In this document: piece after piece, positions 54,047-62,500 of the stretch | Position numbering within the stretch: the first letter of the stretch is position 1 | Layout of the letters: every line of letters begins with the position of its first letter | Assembly: GCF_918698115.1 (NCBI RefSeq) | Contig: NZ_CAKKLV010000004.1 | Location: forward strand, 62,001 to 126,000 | From: Peribacillus sp. Bi96 | Lineage (GTDB): Bacteria > Bacillota > Bacilli > Bacillales > DSM-1321 | Direction: 5' to 3' | Length of the DNA stretch: 64,000 nt | Program-made: the position numbers and the translations under genes | The notes under the pieces: generated by a model | Told to the model about the DNA's origin: nothing | The model's database searches: none | Seen by the model: the letters and a program-made list of their open reading frames with translations, nothing else

Positions 54047-55351
54047 ATGAGAATGGTAGATTTAATCGAGAAAAAGCGGGATGGAAAGGCTCTTTCTACA
54101 GAAGAAATACAGTTCATCATCAAAGGGTTTACTGATGGAACGATACCTGATTACCAAATGAGTGCTTGGTCAATGGCTGTTTATTTCAAAGGGATGAATG
54201 AGCAGGAACGTGCTGATTTAACCATGGCAATGGTCGAGTCAGGCGATCAAATCGACTTATCGATGATTGAAGGAATCAAGGTCGATAAACATTCAACAGG
54301 CGGTGTTGGGGATACCACAACACTCGTGCTTGGGCCATTAGTTGCTGCGGTAGGTGTTCCGGTTGCAAAGATGTCAGGACGGGGTCTTGGCCATACAGGC
54401 GGAACGATCGATAAGTTGGAATCTGTAAAGGGCTTTCATGTTGAAATCGAAAATGACGAGTTCATTCGGCTTGTGAATAAAAATAAAATAGCTGTCATTG
54501 GACAAAGTGGTAACCTGACTCCAGCGGACAAAAAGTTATATGCATTGCGCGATGTTACGGCTACCGTTAACAGTATCGGCTTGATTGCTGGTTCGATCAT
54601 GAGTAAGAAAATCGCCGCTGGTGCTGATGCAATCGTACTCGATGTTAAAACAGGAGCTGGCGCTTTCATGAAAACTCTCGAAGATTCTGAAGAATTAGCG
54701 CATGCAATGGTGAGCATCGGGAACAATGTCGGGCGTAACACAATGGCTGTCATTTCCGATATGAGCCAACCGCTGGGATACGCAATCGGAAATGCATTAG
54801 AAGTGAAGGAAGCCATCGATACGCTTAAAGGGGAAGGCCCGGAAGATTTAACGGAACTTTCTTTAACACTAGGAAGTCATATGGTATACCTTGCCAAAAA
54901 GGCAAGTTCGCTGGAAGAAGCAAGAACCTTGCTTGAAAATGCGATAAAAGATGGTTCTGCACTAAACTCATTCAAGGTTTTCTTAGAAGCTCAGGGAGGC
55001 GATGGTTCGGTTGTAGATCAGCCGGAAAAACTTCCACAGGCTGCTCATACTTTCGAGCTAGAAGCGAAAGAGGATGGATATGTATCGGAGATCATCGCCG
55101 ATGAAGTGGGAACGGCAGCTATGCTTTTAGGCGCCGGGAGAGCTACAAAAGAATCAGAGATCGATTTGGCAGTCGGGCTTGTACTCCGTAAAAAAATCGG
55201 GGAAACAGTGGCAAAAGGTGAATCCCTTGTGACGATTTACAGCAATTTTGAAGATGTTACAAAAGTAAAAGAAAAATTGTATGAAAGCATTGCGATTTCA
55301 AAAGAGAAGGTCGAAAAACCTACCCTAATCTATAAAGAAATCATGGAATAA
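54047..55351 (+). CDS. pdp: Pyrimidine-nucleoside phosphorylase
   Basis: Splits uridine, thymidine and deoxyuridine with phosphate. The thymidine phosphorylase signature [18 protein letters not shown] lies near residue 110, with [17 protein letters not shown] as the phosphate site near residue 81 and a C-terminal barrel-sandwich domain ([14 protein letters not shown]). Length is 434 residues. It lies 64 bases after pupG; in B. subtilis pdp is elsewhere, so here the salvage operon is longer. Ribose 1-phosphate from both phosphorylases feeds DeoB. Confidence 0.94.
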   Translation: MRMVDLIEKKRDGKALSTEEIQFIIKGFTDGTIPDYQMSAWSMAVYFKGMNEQERADLTMAMVESGDQIDLSMIEGIKVDKHSTGGVGDTTTLVLGPLVAAVGVPVAKMSGRGLGHTGGTIDKLESVKGFHVEIENDEFIRLVNKNKIAVIGQSGNLTPADKKLYALRDVTATVNSIGLIAGSIMSKKIAAGADAIVLDVKTGAGAFMKTLEDSEELAHAMVSIGNNVGRNTMAVISDMSQPLGYAIGNALEVKEAIDTLKGEGPEDLTELSLTLGSHMVYLAKKASSLEEARTLLENAIKDGSALNSFKVFLEAQGGDGSVVDQPEKLPQAAHTFELEAKEDGYVSEIIADEVGTAAMLLGAGRATKESEIDLAVGLVLRKKIGETVAKGESLVTIYSNFEDVTKVKEKLYESIAISKEKVEKPTLIYKEIME

Positions 55352-55360
55352 ATGATTTTA

Positions 55361-55446
55361 AAAAGGTCACCCTTTTTCAGGGTGACCTTTTTGTGTTTTT
55401 CCAATGAATGTTAAAAAAGAGGATGCCCATGCGCATCCTCTTTTGC
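55361..55446 (+). terminator. Two terminators after pdp
   Basis: AAAAGGTCACCCT pairs with AGGGTGACCTTTTT (55361-55392). A second stem, AAAAAGAGGATGC with GCATCCTCTTTT, is at 55413-55444. Confidence 0.85.
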
Positions 55447-55499
55447 TTTTTGTTAATTGGTACTGATATTCAATGTATGTTCAAAATTCATCTTTAATT

Positions 55500-55530
55500 G
55501 TATAAAAATGGGTTTAATGGAAAAAATAAA
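55500..55530 (+). promoter_or_regulatory. Sigma-F-like promoter of dacF
   Basis: GTATA at 55500-55504 and GGAAAAAATA at 55519-55528 are 14 bases apart. They match the forespore sigma-F form (GYATA, then GGnnAnAnT), and dacF is sigma-F dependent in B. subtilis. Confidence 0.5.
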
Positions 55531-55556
55531 TGATATCAAGATTGGAGGGTATGGAG

Positions 55557-56723
55557 ATGAAGCGGATTCTTTCTCTATTTATAACCGTATTAATAGCAAT
55601 AGGCTTTTGCATCCCACATACAGAAGCAGCTAAAGATAAAGGAGTCGACTTGGCGGCCAATGCTAAATCCGCTATTTTGATTGAACGGGATACAGGCGCC
55701 ATTCTGTATGATAAAAATGCAGACATTCGTCTTTCACCGGCTAGTATGACGAAAATCATGACAATGCTGCTGATCATGGAAGCGATCGATAAAGGCGAAC
55801 TAAGCATGAAGGAGAAAATCAGGACAAGTGAGTATGCAGCATCGATGGGAGGGTCCCAAATCTTCCTCGAGCCAGGTGAAGAAATGACCACAGAACAAAT
55901 GCTTAAAGGCATCTCGATTGGTTCGGCGAATGATGCATCGGTTGCGATGGCTGAACGTCTTGCCGGCTCCGAAGAAGAGTTTGTTAAAAAAATGAACAAA
56001 AAGGCGAAAGACTTAGGTTTGAAAAATACAAAGTTCCAAAACGCGACAGGCCTTCCAGTTAAAGATCATTACAGCTCGGCCCATGATATGTCGATCATGG
56101 CGAAGGAACTATTGAAATACGATACGATTACAAGATTCACGGGTACATATGAAGATTATCTCCGTGAAAACACCGATAAGAAGTTCTGGCTTGTTAACAC
56201 GAATAGATTAGTAAAATTTTATCCTGGAGTGGATGGGCTAAAGACAGGGTTCACTAATGAAGCGAAATACTGTCTGACAGCCACTGCAAAAAAAGGGAAT
56301 ATGCGTGTCATTGCAGTCGTTTTTGGAGCCGATACTCCAAAGGAACGAAACGCTCAGGTCACCAAGATGCTAGATTATGCATTTTCACAATACATCACAT
56401 ATCCGATTTATAAACGCGGCGAGGTGTTAGGTGAATCAAGGGTGAGTAAAGGCCACAAGAAAGCGGTGGTGGGAGTGACAAGTGAACCTATTTCAGTTTT
56501 GACAGCCAAGAACGGAACGGCAAAGGACTTCACAAAAAAAGTCACTCTTGATAAAGATTTGAAAGCCCCTATAAAAAAAGGTGATCAAATTGGTACGCTT
56601 GAATTGAAGAAAAACGGTAAGGTGTATGTCGAATCTCCAATTATCGCGAAGGAATCTGTTGAAAATGCCAGCTGGTGGCAATTGTATAAACGTGCTTTCG
56701 GCATGTTTTCTCAAGCAAAATAG
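55557..56723 (+). CDS. dacF: D-alanyl-D-alanine carboxypeptidase DacF
   Basis: A forespore penicillin-binding protein (class C, type 5) that trims peptide side chains in the spore wall and helps set cortex crosslinking. A signal peptide (residues 1-22) precedes the S11 peptidase domain with SxxK in SPASMTKIM, SxN in GSANDAS and KTG in DGLKTGFT. A C-terminal beta domain and an amphipathic anchor helix (WWQLYKRAFGMF) follow. ATG 55557 lies 7 bases after GGAGGG; ATGs at 55530 and 55551 are poorer. Readthrough into spoIIAA is likely, as in B. subtilis. Confidence 0.93.
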   Translation: MKRILSLFITVLIAIGFCIPHTEAAKDKGVDLAANAKSAILIERDTGAILYDKNADIRLSPASMTKIMTMLLIMEAIDKGELSMKEKIRTSEYAASMGGSQIFLEPGEEMTTEQMLKGISIGSANDASVAMAERLAGSEEEFVKKMNKKAKDLGLKNTKFQNATGLPVKDHYSSAHDMSIMAKELLKYDTITRFTGTYEDYLRENTDKKFWLVNTNRLVKFYPGVDGLKTGFTNEAKYCLTATAKKGNMRVIAVVFGADTPKERNAQVTKMLDYAFSQYITYPIYKRGEVLGESRVSKGHKKAVVGVTSEPISVLTAKNGTAKDFTKKVTLDKDLKAPIKKGDQIGTLELKKNGKVYVESPIIAKESVENASWWQLYKRAFGMFSQAK

Positions 56724-56789
56724 AATAAATTGTCGCAATGCCTGGTAATAGTACTAATTTAGGCGAAACTCCACTAGTTTTGCTGTTAA

Positions 56790-56819
56790 GAAGGAATCGG
56801 CAGGTAAAAAAGAGAATTT
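56790..56819 (+). promoter_or_regulatory. Sigma-H promoter of the spoIIA operon
   Basis: GAAGGAATC at 56790-56798 and AGAGAATTT at 56811-56819 are 12 bases apart and fit the sigma-H consensus (RnAGGAwww, RnnGAATww). TAGGCGAA at 56760-56767 and TTGTCGCA at 56730-56737 are each near matches to the Spo0A box TTGTCGAA, as expected for this Spo0A-dependent promoter. Confidence 0.72.
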
Positions 56820-56854
56820 GACTCATTACAAGACAGTGAAGGAGGCTGTATATA

Positions 56855-57205
56855 GTGAGTCTTACGATTAATATGGAGGCGAAAAATCGCGTATTGTGCA
56901 TTCGTCTCAAAGGTGATTTGGATCATCATACAGCAGAAAAATTGAAAAACCAGGCAGAGGCAGCCATTCAAAAGCATAACATCCAGCATATTATTCTCAA
57001 CATGGAAGAATTGCATTTTATGGACAGTTCAGGGCTCGGAGTTATTTTAGGGCGTTATAAGCAGGTAAACAAAAAGCAAGGTGAAATGGTGGTCTGTGCA
57101 ATTTCTCCAGCAGTAAAGCGGTTATTTGAGATGTCAGGGTTGTTTAAAATTGTTAAAATGGAACTATCCGAAAAAAACGCTTTGCAAAGACTGGGGGTTG
57201 CCTAA
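56855..57205 (+). CDS. spoIIAA: Anti-anti-sigma factor SpoIIAA
   Basis: A STAS-domain protein that frees sigma-F by binding SpoIIAB in the forespore. The phosphorylated Ser is residue 58 in FMDSSGLGV, the standard position. It is phosphorylated by SpoIIAB and dephosphorylated by SpoIIE. Length is 116 residues. GGAGG lies before GTG 56855. First gene of the spoIIAA-spoIIAB-sigF operon. Confidence 0.97.
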   Translation: MSLTINMEAKNRVLCIRLKGDLDHHTAEKLKNQAEAAIQKHNIQHIILNMEELHFMDSSGLGVILGRYKQVNKKQGEMVVCAISPAVKRLFEMSGLFKIVKMELSEKNALQRLGVA

Positions 57206-57206
57206 A

Positions 57207-57647
57207 ATGAAAAATAAAATGGAAACGAAATTTTCCGCACTAAGCCAAAATGAATCTTTTGCCAGGGTAACTGTTGCGGCTTTCATTGCCCAATTGGACC
57301 CGACGATGGATGAATTGACAGAAATCAAAACTGTCGTGTCAGAAGCCGTTACGAATTCGATTATCCATGGGTATGAGAGTGATCCGGAAGGTTGGGTCTA
57401 CATTTCAGTGGTCATCGAAGGTGATACAGTAGAATTGACCATTCGGGATGAAGGACTGGGCATTGAGGACGTCGAGGAGGCTAAACAGCCGTTATTTACG
57501 ACAAAGCCCGAACTTGAACGTTCCGGTATGGGATTCACCATCATGGAAAACTTCATGGATGAAATCAATATAATTTCCCATAAGGGTGAAGGCACGATCA
57601 TTCGATTAAAAAAGCACTTAACTACAAGCAGAGCTTTGTGCAATTAA
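57207..57647 (+). CDS. spoIIAB: Anti-sigma-F factor and kinase SpoIIAB
   Basis: A GHKL-fold protein kinase that binds sigma-F and phosphorylates SpoIIAA. The N box is seen as [12 protein letters not shown] and the G1/G2 boxes as [10 protein letters not shown] and [12 protein letters not shown]. Length is 146 residues, equal to B. subtilis. ATG 57207 follows the spoIIAA stop by one base. Confidence 0.97.
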   Translation: MKNKMETKFSALSQNESFARVTVAAFIAQLDPTMDELTEIKTVVSEAVTNSIIHGYESDPEGWVYISVVIEGDTVELTIRDEGLGIEDVEEAKQPLFTTKPELERSGMGFTIMENFMDEINIISHKGEGTIIRLKKHLTTSRALCN

Positions 57648-57660
57648 GGGAGACTTGCAT

Positions 57661-58428
57661 ATGGATGTGGAGGTTAAAAACGAGAAGAGCAAAAAAGGCC
57701 AGCCCCATTTAAAAGATGAGGAATTGAGGAATTTGATTCAACGCAGCCAGAGCGGTGACCAAGATGCAAGGAACTTGATTGTCAATAGCAATCTCAGGCT
57801 TGTATGGTCAGTAGTGCAAAGATTCCTCAATCGAGGTTATGAACCGGATGACCTTTATCAAATTGGCTGCATAGGTCTTTTGAAGTCCGTGGACAAATTT
57901 GACTTATCGTTTGAAGTGAAATTCTCAACGTATGCTGTACCAATGATCATTGGTGAAATCCAACGTTTTATCCGTGATGACGGAACGGTAAAAGTGAGCC
58001 GGTCTTTGAAAGAAATGGCGAATAAAATTCGCAGGGCCAAAGAAGAACTTTCCAAGACGTATGGTCGGGTCCCGACTGTCAATGAATTGGCGGAACATCT
58101 TGAGCTGTCGCCAGAGGAAATCATCATGGCTCAAGAAGCTAGCAGGAGCCCTTCATCCATCCACGAAACGGTTTACGAAAATGATGGAGATCCGATTACT
58201 CTTCTTGACCAGATTGCCGACCATAACGAAACATCTTGGTTTGATCAAATCGCATTGAAAGAAGCGATTCATGAATTGAATGAACGTGAAAGGCTGATTG
58301 TTTTCCTGAGGTATTATAAAGATCAGACACAGTCGGAAGTAGCGGCCAGGCTTGGTATATCTCAAGTTCAAGTGTCAAGGCTGGAAAAGAAGATTCTTCA
58401 GCAAATGAAAAACCACATGAATCAGTGA
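57661..58428 (+). CDS. sigF: RNA polymerase sporulation sigma factor sigma-F
   Basis: The first forespore-specific sigma factor. Region 2 reads RNLIVNSNLRLVWSVVQRF, then DLYQIGCIGLLKSVDKFD, KFSTYAVPMIIGEIQRFIRD. Region 3 and region 4 follow, with the helix-turn-helix QSEVAARLGISQVQVSRLEK at the end. Length is 255 residues from ATG 57661, 9 bases after AAGGGA; a TTG two codons upstream is possible. Confidence 0.97.
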   Translation: MDVEVKNEKSKKGQPHLKDEELRNLIQRSQSGDQDARNLIVNSNLRLVWSVVQRFLNRGYEPDDLYQIGCIGLLKSVDKFDLSFEVKFSTYAVPMIIGEIQRFIRDDGTVKVSRSLKEMANKIRRAKEELSKTYGRVPTVNELAEHLELSPEEIIMAQEASRSPSSIHETVYENDGDPITLLDQIADHNETSWFDQIALKEAIHELNERERLIVFLRYYKDQTQSEVAARLGISQVQVSRLEKKILQQMKNHMNQ

Positions 58429-58446
58429 TTCATGTGGTTTTTTTAT
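58409..58446 (+). terminator. Terminator of the spoIIA operon
   Basis: AACCACATGAAT pairs with ATTCATGTGGTT around CAGTG and is followed by TTTTTT. The stem overlaps the sigF stop codon. Confidence 0.85.
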
Positions 58447-58567
58447 TTGGCTGAAGATAAATCACGATTTTAGGAAAAAGTAAAAGTAATGGACCCTCGT
58501 GAATAGTTAGGAGTCAAATTTATGGAAATATGTATGGGAATCAAATTTTTTAGTTGAATTTACAATT

Positions 58568-58613
58568 AAAAACGAATATTATAGTAAAGGTCGCGTTTTT
58601 CATTCGTTTTTTT
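58568..58613 (+). promoter_or_regulatory. PurBox-like inverted pair ahead of the purine permease
   Basis: AAAAACGAATATT at 58568-58580 resembles the PurR site AWWWCCGAACWWT, and ATTCGTTTTTTT at 58602-58613 is a near inverted copy. A third ACGAATATT lies at 58625-58633. The pair could also act as a weak terminator stem. I see no guanine riboswitch core in this leader. The rest of 58447-58730 is AT-rich and without a gene. Confidence 0.4.
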
Positions 58614-58730
58614 ATCTTTCATTCAACGAATATTTAACCAGGAAAAGCGACGATGCAGTACAATTTTAGGACACCTTGTTATTTCGTGCAAACGGTTGTC
58701 GGTGTTTCCTTTAGATCTGGAGGTCTAAAT

Positions 58731-60026
58731 ATGTTTATGGAAAGGTTTTTCTCCCTGAAAGAAAATGGAACGAGTGTCCGTACAGAAGTCATGGCGGGCG
58801 TTACGACATTTTTGACTATGGTTTATATCCTAATTGTGAATCCGGCTTTATTGTCTTCAATCGGGATTCCATTTGAACAAGTTTTCATGGCAACGGTCAT
58901 ATCATCGGTCATAGGTACCCTTATCATGGGGCTCGTAGCAAAATACCCGATTGCGATAGCACCGGGGATGGGCTTGAATGCTTATTTTGCTAGCGTAGTG
59001 GGGGCACAGGGCCTCTCATATCAGACTGTATTTGGAACGGTTTTCATCGCCGGTTTGCTCTTTTTATTAATTAGCGTAACGAGCTTGCGCAAAATGATAA
59101 TTGATGCGATTCCTAACTCACTGAAATATGGAATCACATCCGGAATTGGTTTATTCATCGCGTTTATCGGTTTGAAAAATGCGGGAATCGTAGTATCTAA
59201 TGAATCAACGATGGTGACTCTTGGCGATTTGCATCAGCCTGGAACCGTTTTAGCGTTGGTAGGTTTATTCATTACCTTGATTTTTATGGCCCGCAATATC
59301 AAAGGGGCCATTTTTATTGGTATGATCATTACGGCAGTTATCGGCTACTTTATCGGTTTGCTAAATTTTGATGGCGTCTTATCCGTACCTCCTGCACCGG
59401 TATTTTTCGATATCGATATTGCTGGAGTCTTCACCCATTCTTTATATTCAGTTGTATTCGCCTTTTTACTTGTGACGATCTTTGATACGACAGGTACATT
59501 GATCGGTGTAACGGAACAGGCAGGACTGACGAAGGATGGAAAGATCCCTCGTGCCAAAAAAGCTTTTTTAGGTGATGCGATTGCAACGACAGTCGGCTCA
59601 ATGTTTGGAACAAGTCCTTCAACTGCTTATGTTGAATCGAGCACGGGTGTGGCTGCAGGTGGGCGCACCGGATTGACGGCTACAGTTGTGGCGATCCTGT
59701 TCGCTGTATCGATTTTCTTTTCTCCATTAATATCTGCGATTTCTTCAGTTCAAGCAATCACTGCTCCTGTTTTGATCATCGTAGGATGCTTCATGATGGA
59801 GGGGCTAGCTAAGGTCAACTGGAAAATTTTCGATGAAGCATTTCCAGCTTTTGCAATCATTTTAACGATGCCGCTTACTTCAAGCATATCAACGGGGATT
59901 GCCATAGGGTTCATTACCTATCCACTAATGAAGGTATTCAGTGGGAAAGGAAAATCGGTTCATCCACTCATTTATATTTTTGGATTAATATTTTTGGTTC
60001 AACTGATTTTCTTCCCAACCCATTAA
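58731..60026 (+). CDS. NCS2 family hypoxanthine/guanine permease (PbuG/PbuO type)
   Basis: A 431-residue purine base transporter of the AzgA-like branch of NCS2, with about 12 membrane segments. Signature stretches are AGVTTFLTMVYILIVNP near the N terminus, APGMGLNAYFA near residue 80 and GTSPSTAYVESSTGVAAGGR-type sequence near residue 300. GGAGG lies 7 bases before ATG 58731. It separates sigF from spoVAA, which are adjacent in B. subtilis. Substrate guanine or hypoxanthine is inferred from family and the PurBox-like sites. Confidence 0.9.
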   Translation: MFMERFFSLKENGTSVRTEVMAGVTTFLTMVYILIVNPALLSSIGIPFEQVFMATVISSVIGTLIMGLVAKYPIAIAPGMGLNAYFASVVGAQGLSYQTVFGTVFIAGLLFLLISVTSLRKMIIDAIPNSLKYGITSGIGLFIAFIGLKNAGIVVSNESTMVTLGDLHQPGTVLALVGLFITLIFMARNIKGAIFIGMIITAVIGYFIGLLNFDGVLSVPPAPVFFDIDIAGVFTHSLYSVVFAFLLVTIFDTTGTLIGVTEQAGLTKDGKIPRAKKAFLGDAIATTVGSMFGTSPSTAYVESSTGVAAGGRTGLTATVVAILFAVSIFFSPLISAISSVQAITAPVLIIVGCFMMEGLAKVNWKIFDEAFPAFAIILTMPLTSSISTGIAIGFITYPLMKVFSGKGKSVHPLIYIFGLIFLVQLIFFPTH

Positions 60027-60072
60027 TTTATGGATGTAAATCAAAGAGACATGCTGTCATGGAAGCGTGTCT

Positions 60073-60490
60073 CAGGTGCTAGACAAAAAGGTTTCGGAAT
60101 GATCTCATTCCGAAACCTTTTTGATTTTTAATGGATTTGAAGCAGGTATAGAGAATATTGACCCTCTGAAGTCATTATTTAGGTCATTTTCTGGCCCGCC
60201 AAGTTCAGTTGGCCATCTTCTTTACATTCATGGCAGCGAAAGTATTTTAAGTCCCCTTAAAGTGGTCCAACGCCCATGCTTTTCTATTGCATCTGCGGCA
60301 ACTGCTTATGGTTTTCCTACTTTATCAATCACTTGTTCAACCAGAGGCTCTAAGATAAGACTATCTTGCATATTGACGGGTGAACTATCGCCCACCAACA
60401 CAAATCCATTGCGCTCTGCTGTCGCATGAAACAAATAGGCAAACTGATTTGTTCGTTCATCTTTCACATAGTAGCAGCTCTCAGGATCAG
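60073..60490 (-). mobile_element. IS1182-family transposase remnant with end repeat, copy C
   Basis: The right part (60310-60490, - strand) encodes DPESCYYVKDERTNQFAY and FVLVGDSSPVNMQDSLILEP, resembling the DDE region of IS1182-type transposases. Stops, a deletion and the decayed C terminus (HGRWTTLRGLKILSLP) follow. The left end (60073-60165) is the stem-and-tail repeat also found at 26.4 and 44.5 kb. The element is clearly dead; no intact transposase or terminal repeat pair remains. Confidence 0.6.
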
Positions 60491-60540
60491 TTGAACTTTC
60501 GCTGTAGGTAAAAGGAGTTCTATCTAAATGTTAAGACAAA

Positions 60541-60669
60541 GTTGATTGGAGCGAGTGTTCAAGACTCCTGCGGGAAAAGCGCGCCCAAGGGAGACTCCGC
60601 AAGGCGCAAAGGCGCCGAGGAGGCTCCCGGACCGCCCGCGGAAAGCAAGTGCCCTACGTTCCAATCAAC
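60541..60669. repeat. 129-bp GC-rich inverted-repeat element
   Basis: GTTGATTGGA at 60541-60550 and TCCAATCAAC at 60660-60669 are perfect inverted ends. Between them lies a GC-rich core able to form several stems (GGCGC..GCGCC, GACTCC, CCCGCGG). It contains ACTCCTGCGGGAAAAGC and CCGAGGAGGCTC. I recall near-identical intergenic elements in other Bacillus genomes, with no coding content. An ORF can be read through it but is not credible. Possibly a MITE-like or structured RNA-processing element. Confidence 0.6.
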
Positions 60670-60754
60670 GGTCAAATTTTAAAGAGACATGCTGTTATTG
60701 CAGCTTGTCCTTTTTTGTTTGCAGTTAGTAATATTTGGACATCAGTCACTTCCT

Positions 60755-60784
60755 GCATTTTCAATCTGTTTACAATCCATACTA
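60755..60784 (+). promoter_or_regulatory. Sigma-G promoter of the spoVA operon
   Basis: GCATT at 60755-60759 and CATACTA at 60778-60784 are 18 bases apart, matching the late forespore sigma-G form (GMATR, N18, CATNMTA) at nearly every position. It lies about 30 bases before spoVAA. Confidence 0.7.
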
Positions 60785-60812
60785 CTAGCATAAGGAAATA
60801 AAAGGTCGGGAT

Positions 60813-61439
60813 GTGATGATAGTGGCAGTTGTATATATCAGGATGAGGAACCGTGTTCAAGTAAATGGAAATCAACCGGTGAGGATAAAAGATATTGCAA
60901 GGATAATCGGACCTGAAGAAGAGATTCAAATAATTGAAGAAATCTTATTATTAACGGTCAAGAAGGAAGATAAGAATATTATTGTCATTGATTTGGCTCA
61001 AGTTATCATGGCCATTCGCAAAGTGGATCCGGGTATTGAAGTGGAGACATTCGGACCGTCCCAAACCATCATTGAAGTCATCCTCTCGAAAAAGAAAATG
61101 TCAATCCTGGCTTTCACCCTAGTCTGGTTCTTGTTGTTTATCGGCGGTGGTATAACCATCATGAATTTTCATGTTGATGTCAGTATGGGGGAAGTGCATC
61201 AAAAAATCTTCACGATCATAACCGGAAAAGTGGATGAAAAGCCGCTATTGATTCAAATTCCATATAGCTTCGGCCTTGGTTTAGGCATGATTTTATTTTT
61301 TAATCACTTTTTTAAAAAACGCTTCAATGAGGAACCCAGTCCGCTCGAGGTTGAAATGTTCAACTATCAGCAGGATTTGGACCGTTATGTAGCCATGAAT
61401 GAAAATAAGGAGAACGTGCGCCATCTTGATGACAGGTAA
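60813..61439 (+). CDS. spoVAA: Stage V sporulation protein AA
   Basis: A forespore inner-membrane protein of the SpoVA set, linked to dipicolinic acid movement. The N-terminal half is soluble (VYIRMRNRVQVNGNQPVRIKD, then IGPEEEIQIIEEI). Two transmembrane segments follow (ILAFTLVWFLLFIGGGITI and IPYSFGLGLGMILFF) before a charged tail. Length is 208 residues from GTG 60813; ATG 60816 is an alternative. It is behind a sigma-G promoter and overlaps spoVAB. Confidence 0.9.
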   Translation: MMIVAVVYIRMRNRVQVNGNQPVRIKDIARIIGPEEEIQIIEEILLLTVKKEDKNIIVIDLAQVIMAIRKVDPGIEVETFGPSQTIIEVILSKKKMSILAFTLVWFLLFIGGGITIMNFHVDVSMGEVHQKIFTIITGKVDEKPLLIQIPYSFGLGLGMILFFNHFFKKRFNEEPSPLEVEMFNYQQDLDRYVAMNENKENVRHLDDR

Positions 61440-61851
61440 AATTATCTTCGGAATCTTTGTCGGTTTAGCTGGAGGTTTTGCTACAGGTGCCGGTTTTGTA
61501 GCGTTTTTAACTGTACTTGGGGTGATTCCGAGACTGACTCAGCTGACCAAAACAATGAAAATGATACATTACTACGAAGGAGCTATCATTGCCGGGGTTG
61601 TCGCGGGAACATGGTTCGGATTGCAGGAAACGGAATTTTCCCTTCCGCATTTTTTATTAATTCCGATCGGTTTGGCTGACGGGATCTTTAATGGGATGCT
61701 TGCTGCTGCCTTAACTGAAGTTCTGAATGTATTTCCTGTTCTGTCTAAACGAATCGGTATACAAGAGAAAATCATTTATCTGTTAATGGCACTCGTATTG
61801 GGGAAGATAGCGGGTTCTTTATTCCAATGGATTTATTTTGTCGATTTATAA
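61429..61851 (+). CDS. spoVAB: Stage V sporulation protein AB
   Basis: A 140-residue membrane protein with about four hydrophobic segments (IIFGIFVGLAGGFATGAGFV, then FLTVLGVIPRLTQLTKT). ATG 61429 lies inside the end of spoVAA and has no good ribosome site of its own, so translation is probably coupled. In B. subtilis spoVAC, spoVAD and spoVAEB would come next; here the next gene is spoVAEA, only 43 bases on. Confidence 0.92.
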   Translation: MTGKIIFGIFVGLAGGFATGAGFVAFLTVLGVIPRLTQLTKTMKMIHYYEGAIIAGVVAGTWFGLQETEFSLPHFLLIPIGLADGIFNGMLAAALTEVLNVFPVLSKRIGIQEKIIYLLMALVLGKIAGSLFQWIYFVDL

Positions 61852-61894
61852 GTTTTTAAGGTAACTATTCCTGGTTATGAAAGGTAGGCTCAAG

Positions 61895-62500
61895 ATGGTG
61901 ACCAAACGAAAAGTGATATTGATTACGGATGGAGATGAGTATGCTAAACGGGCTGTCGAACTTGTCGCCAAGGAAATTGGGGGACGATGTATCTCCATGT
62001 CGCAAGGTAATCCATCACGATATACGGGCTTGGAGCTTGTTGGACTAATAAAGAAGGCGAAGAATGATCCTGTTCTGGTCATGTTTGATGATAGCGGATT
62101 TATCGGTGAAGGATCCGGTGAACAAGCGATGAAAGTAGTTGCCGAACATCCTGATATTATTGTCCTTGGAGTGATTGCGGTTGCTTCAAAGACTAGAAGG
62201 GAAGAATGGACCAAGGTTGATATCTGTATCGACCGGGACGGGAATTTGACACCGAACGGGGTGGATAAATACGGCGCCGAGGAATTTGAACTGGGCAAGA
62301 TAACAGGAGATACGGTGTATTGCATCGATCAATTACATGTACCTATAGTAGTTGGGATAGGGGATATCGGTAAAATGTCCCATCAGGACGATTATAAAAG
62401 AGGAGCACCGATAACGAAGCTAGCGGTGGAAATTATATTGGAAAGGAGTGGTCATGATGACTTCAGAAAAACCAGAAGAAATGAAACCGATTCCGAGTAG
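61895..62500 (+). CDS. spoVAEA: Stage V sporulation protein AEA
   Basis: A soluble 201-residue protein, B. subtilis SpoVAEA being 203. It begins [20 protein letters not shown] and has a Rossmann-like pattern ([33 protein letters not shown]). It is a spore protein of unknown biochemical role encoded in spoVA operons. AAAGGTAGG precedes ATG 61895. Its end overlaps the start of spoVAF by about 45 bases. Confidence 0.9.
   Translation: MVTKRKVILITDGDEYAKRAVELVAKEIGGRCISMSQGNPSRYTGLELVGLIKKAKNDPVLVMFDDSGFIGEGSGEQAMKVVAEHPDIIVLGVIAVASKTRREEWTKVDICIDRDGNLTPNGVDKYGAEEFELGKITGDTVYCIDQLHVPIVVGIGDIGKMSHQDDYKRGAPITKLAVEIILERSGHDDFRKTRRNETDSE

Noticed and set aside
58447..58730. Guanine riboswitch ahead of the purine permease
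   Set aside because: The conserved loop sequences of purine riboswitches are absent; only PurBox-like repeats are seen.
60121..60429. 102-codon ORF within the IS1182 remnant
   Set aside because: It is the antisense frame of decayed transposase sequence.
60546..60728. 60-codon ORF through the GC-rich repeat
   Set aside because: Arg/Pro-rich translation of a structured repeat, with no ribosome site.
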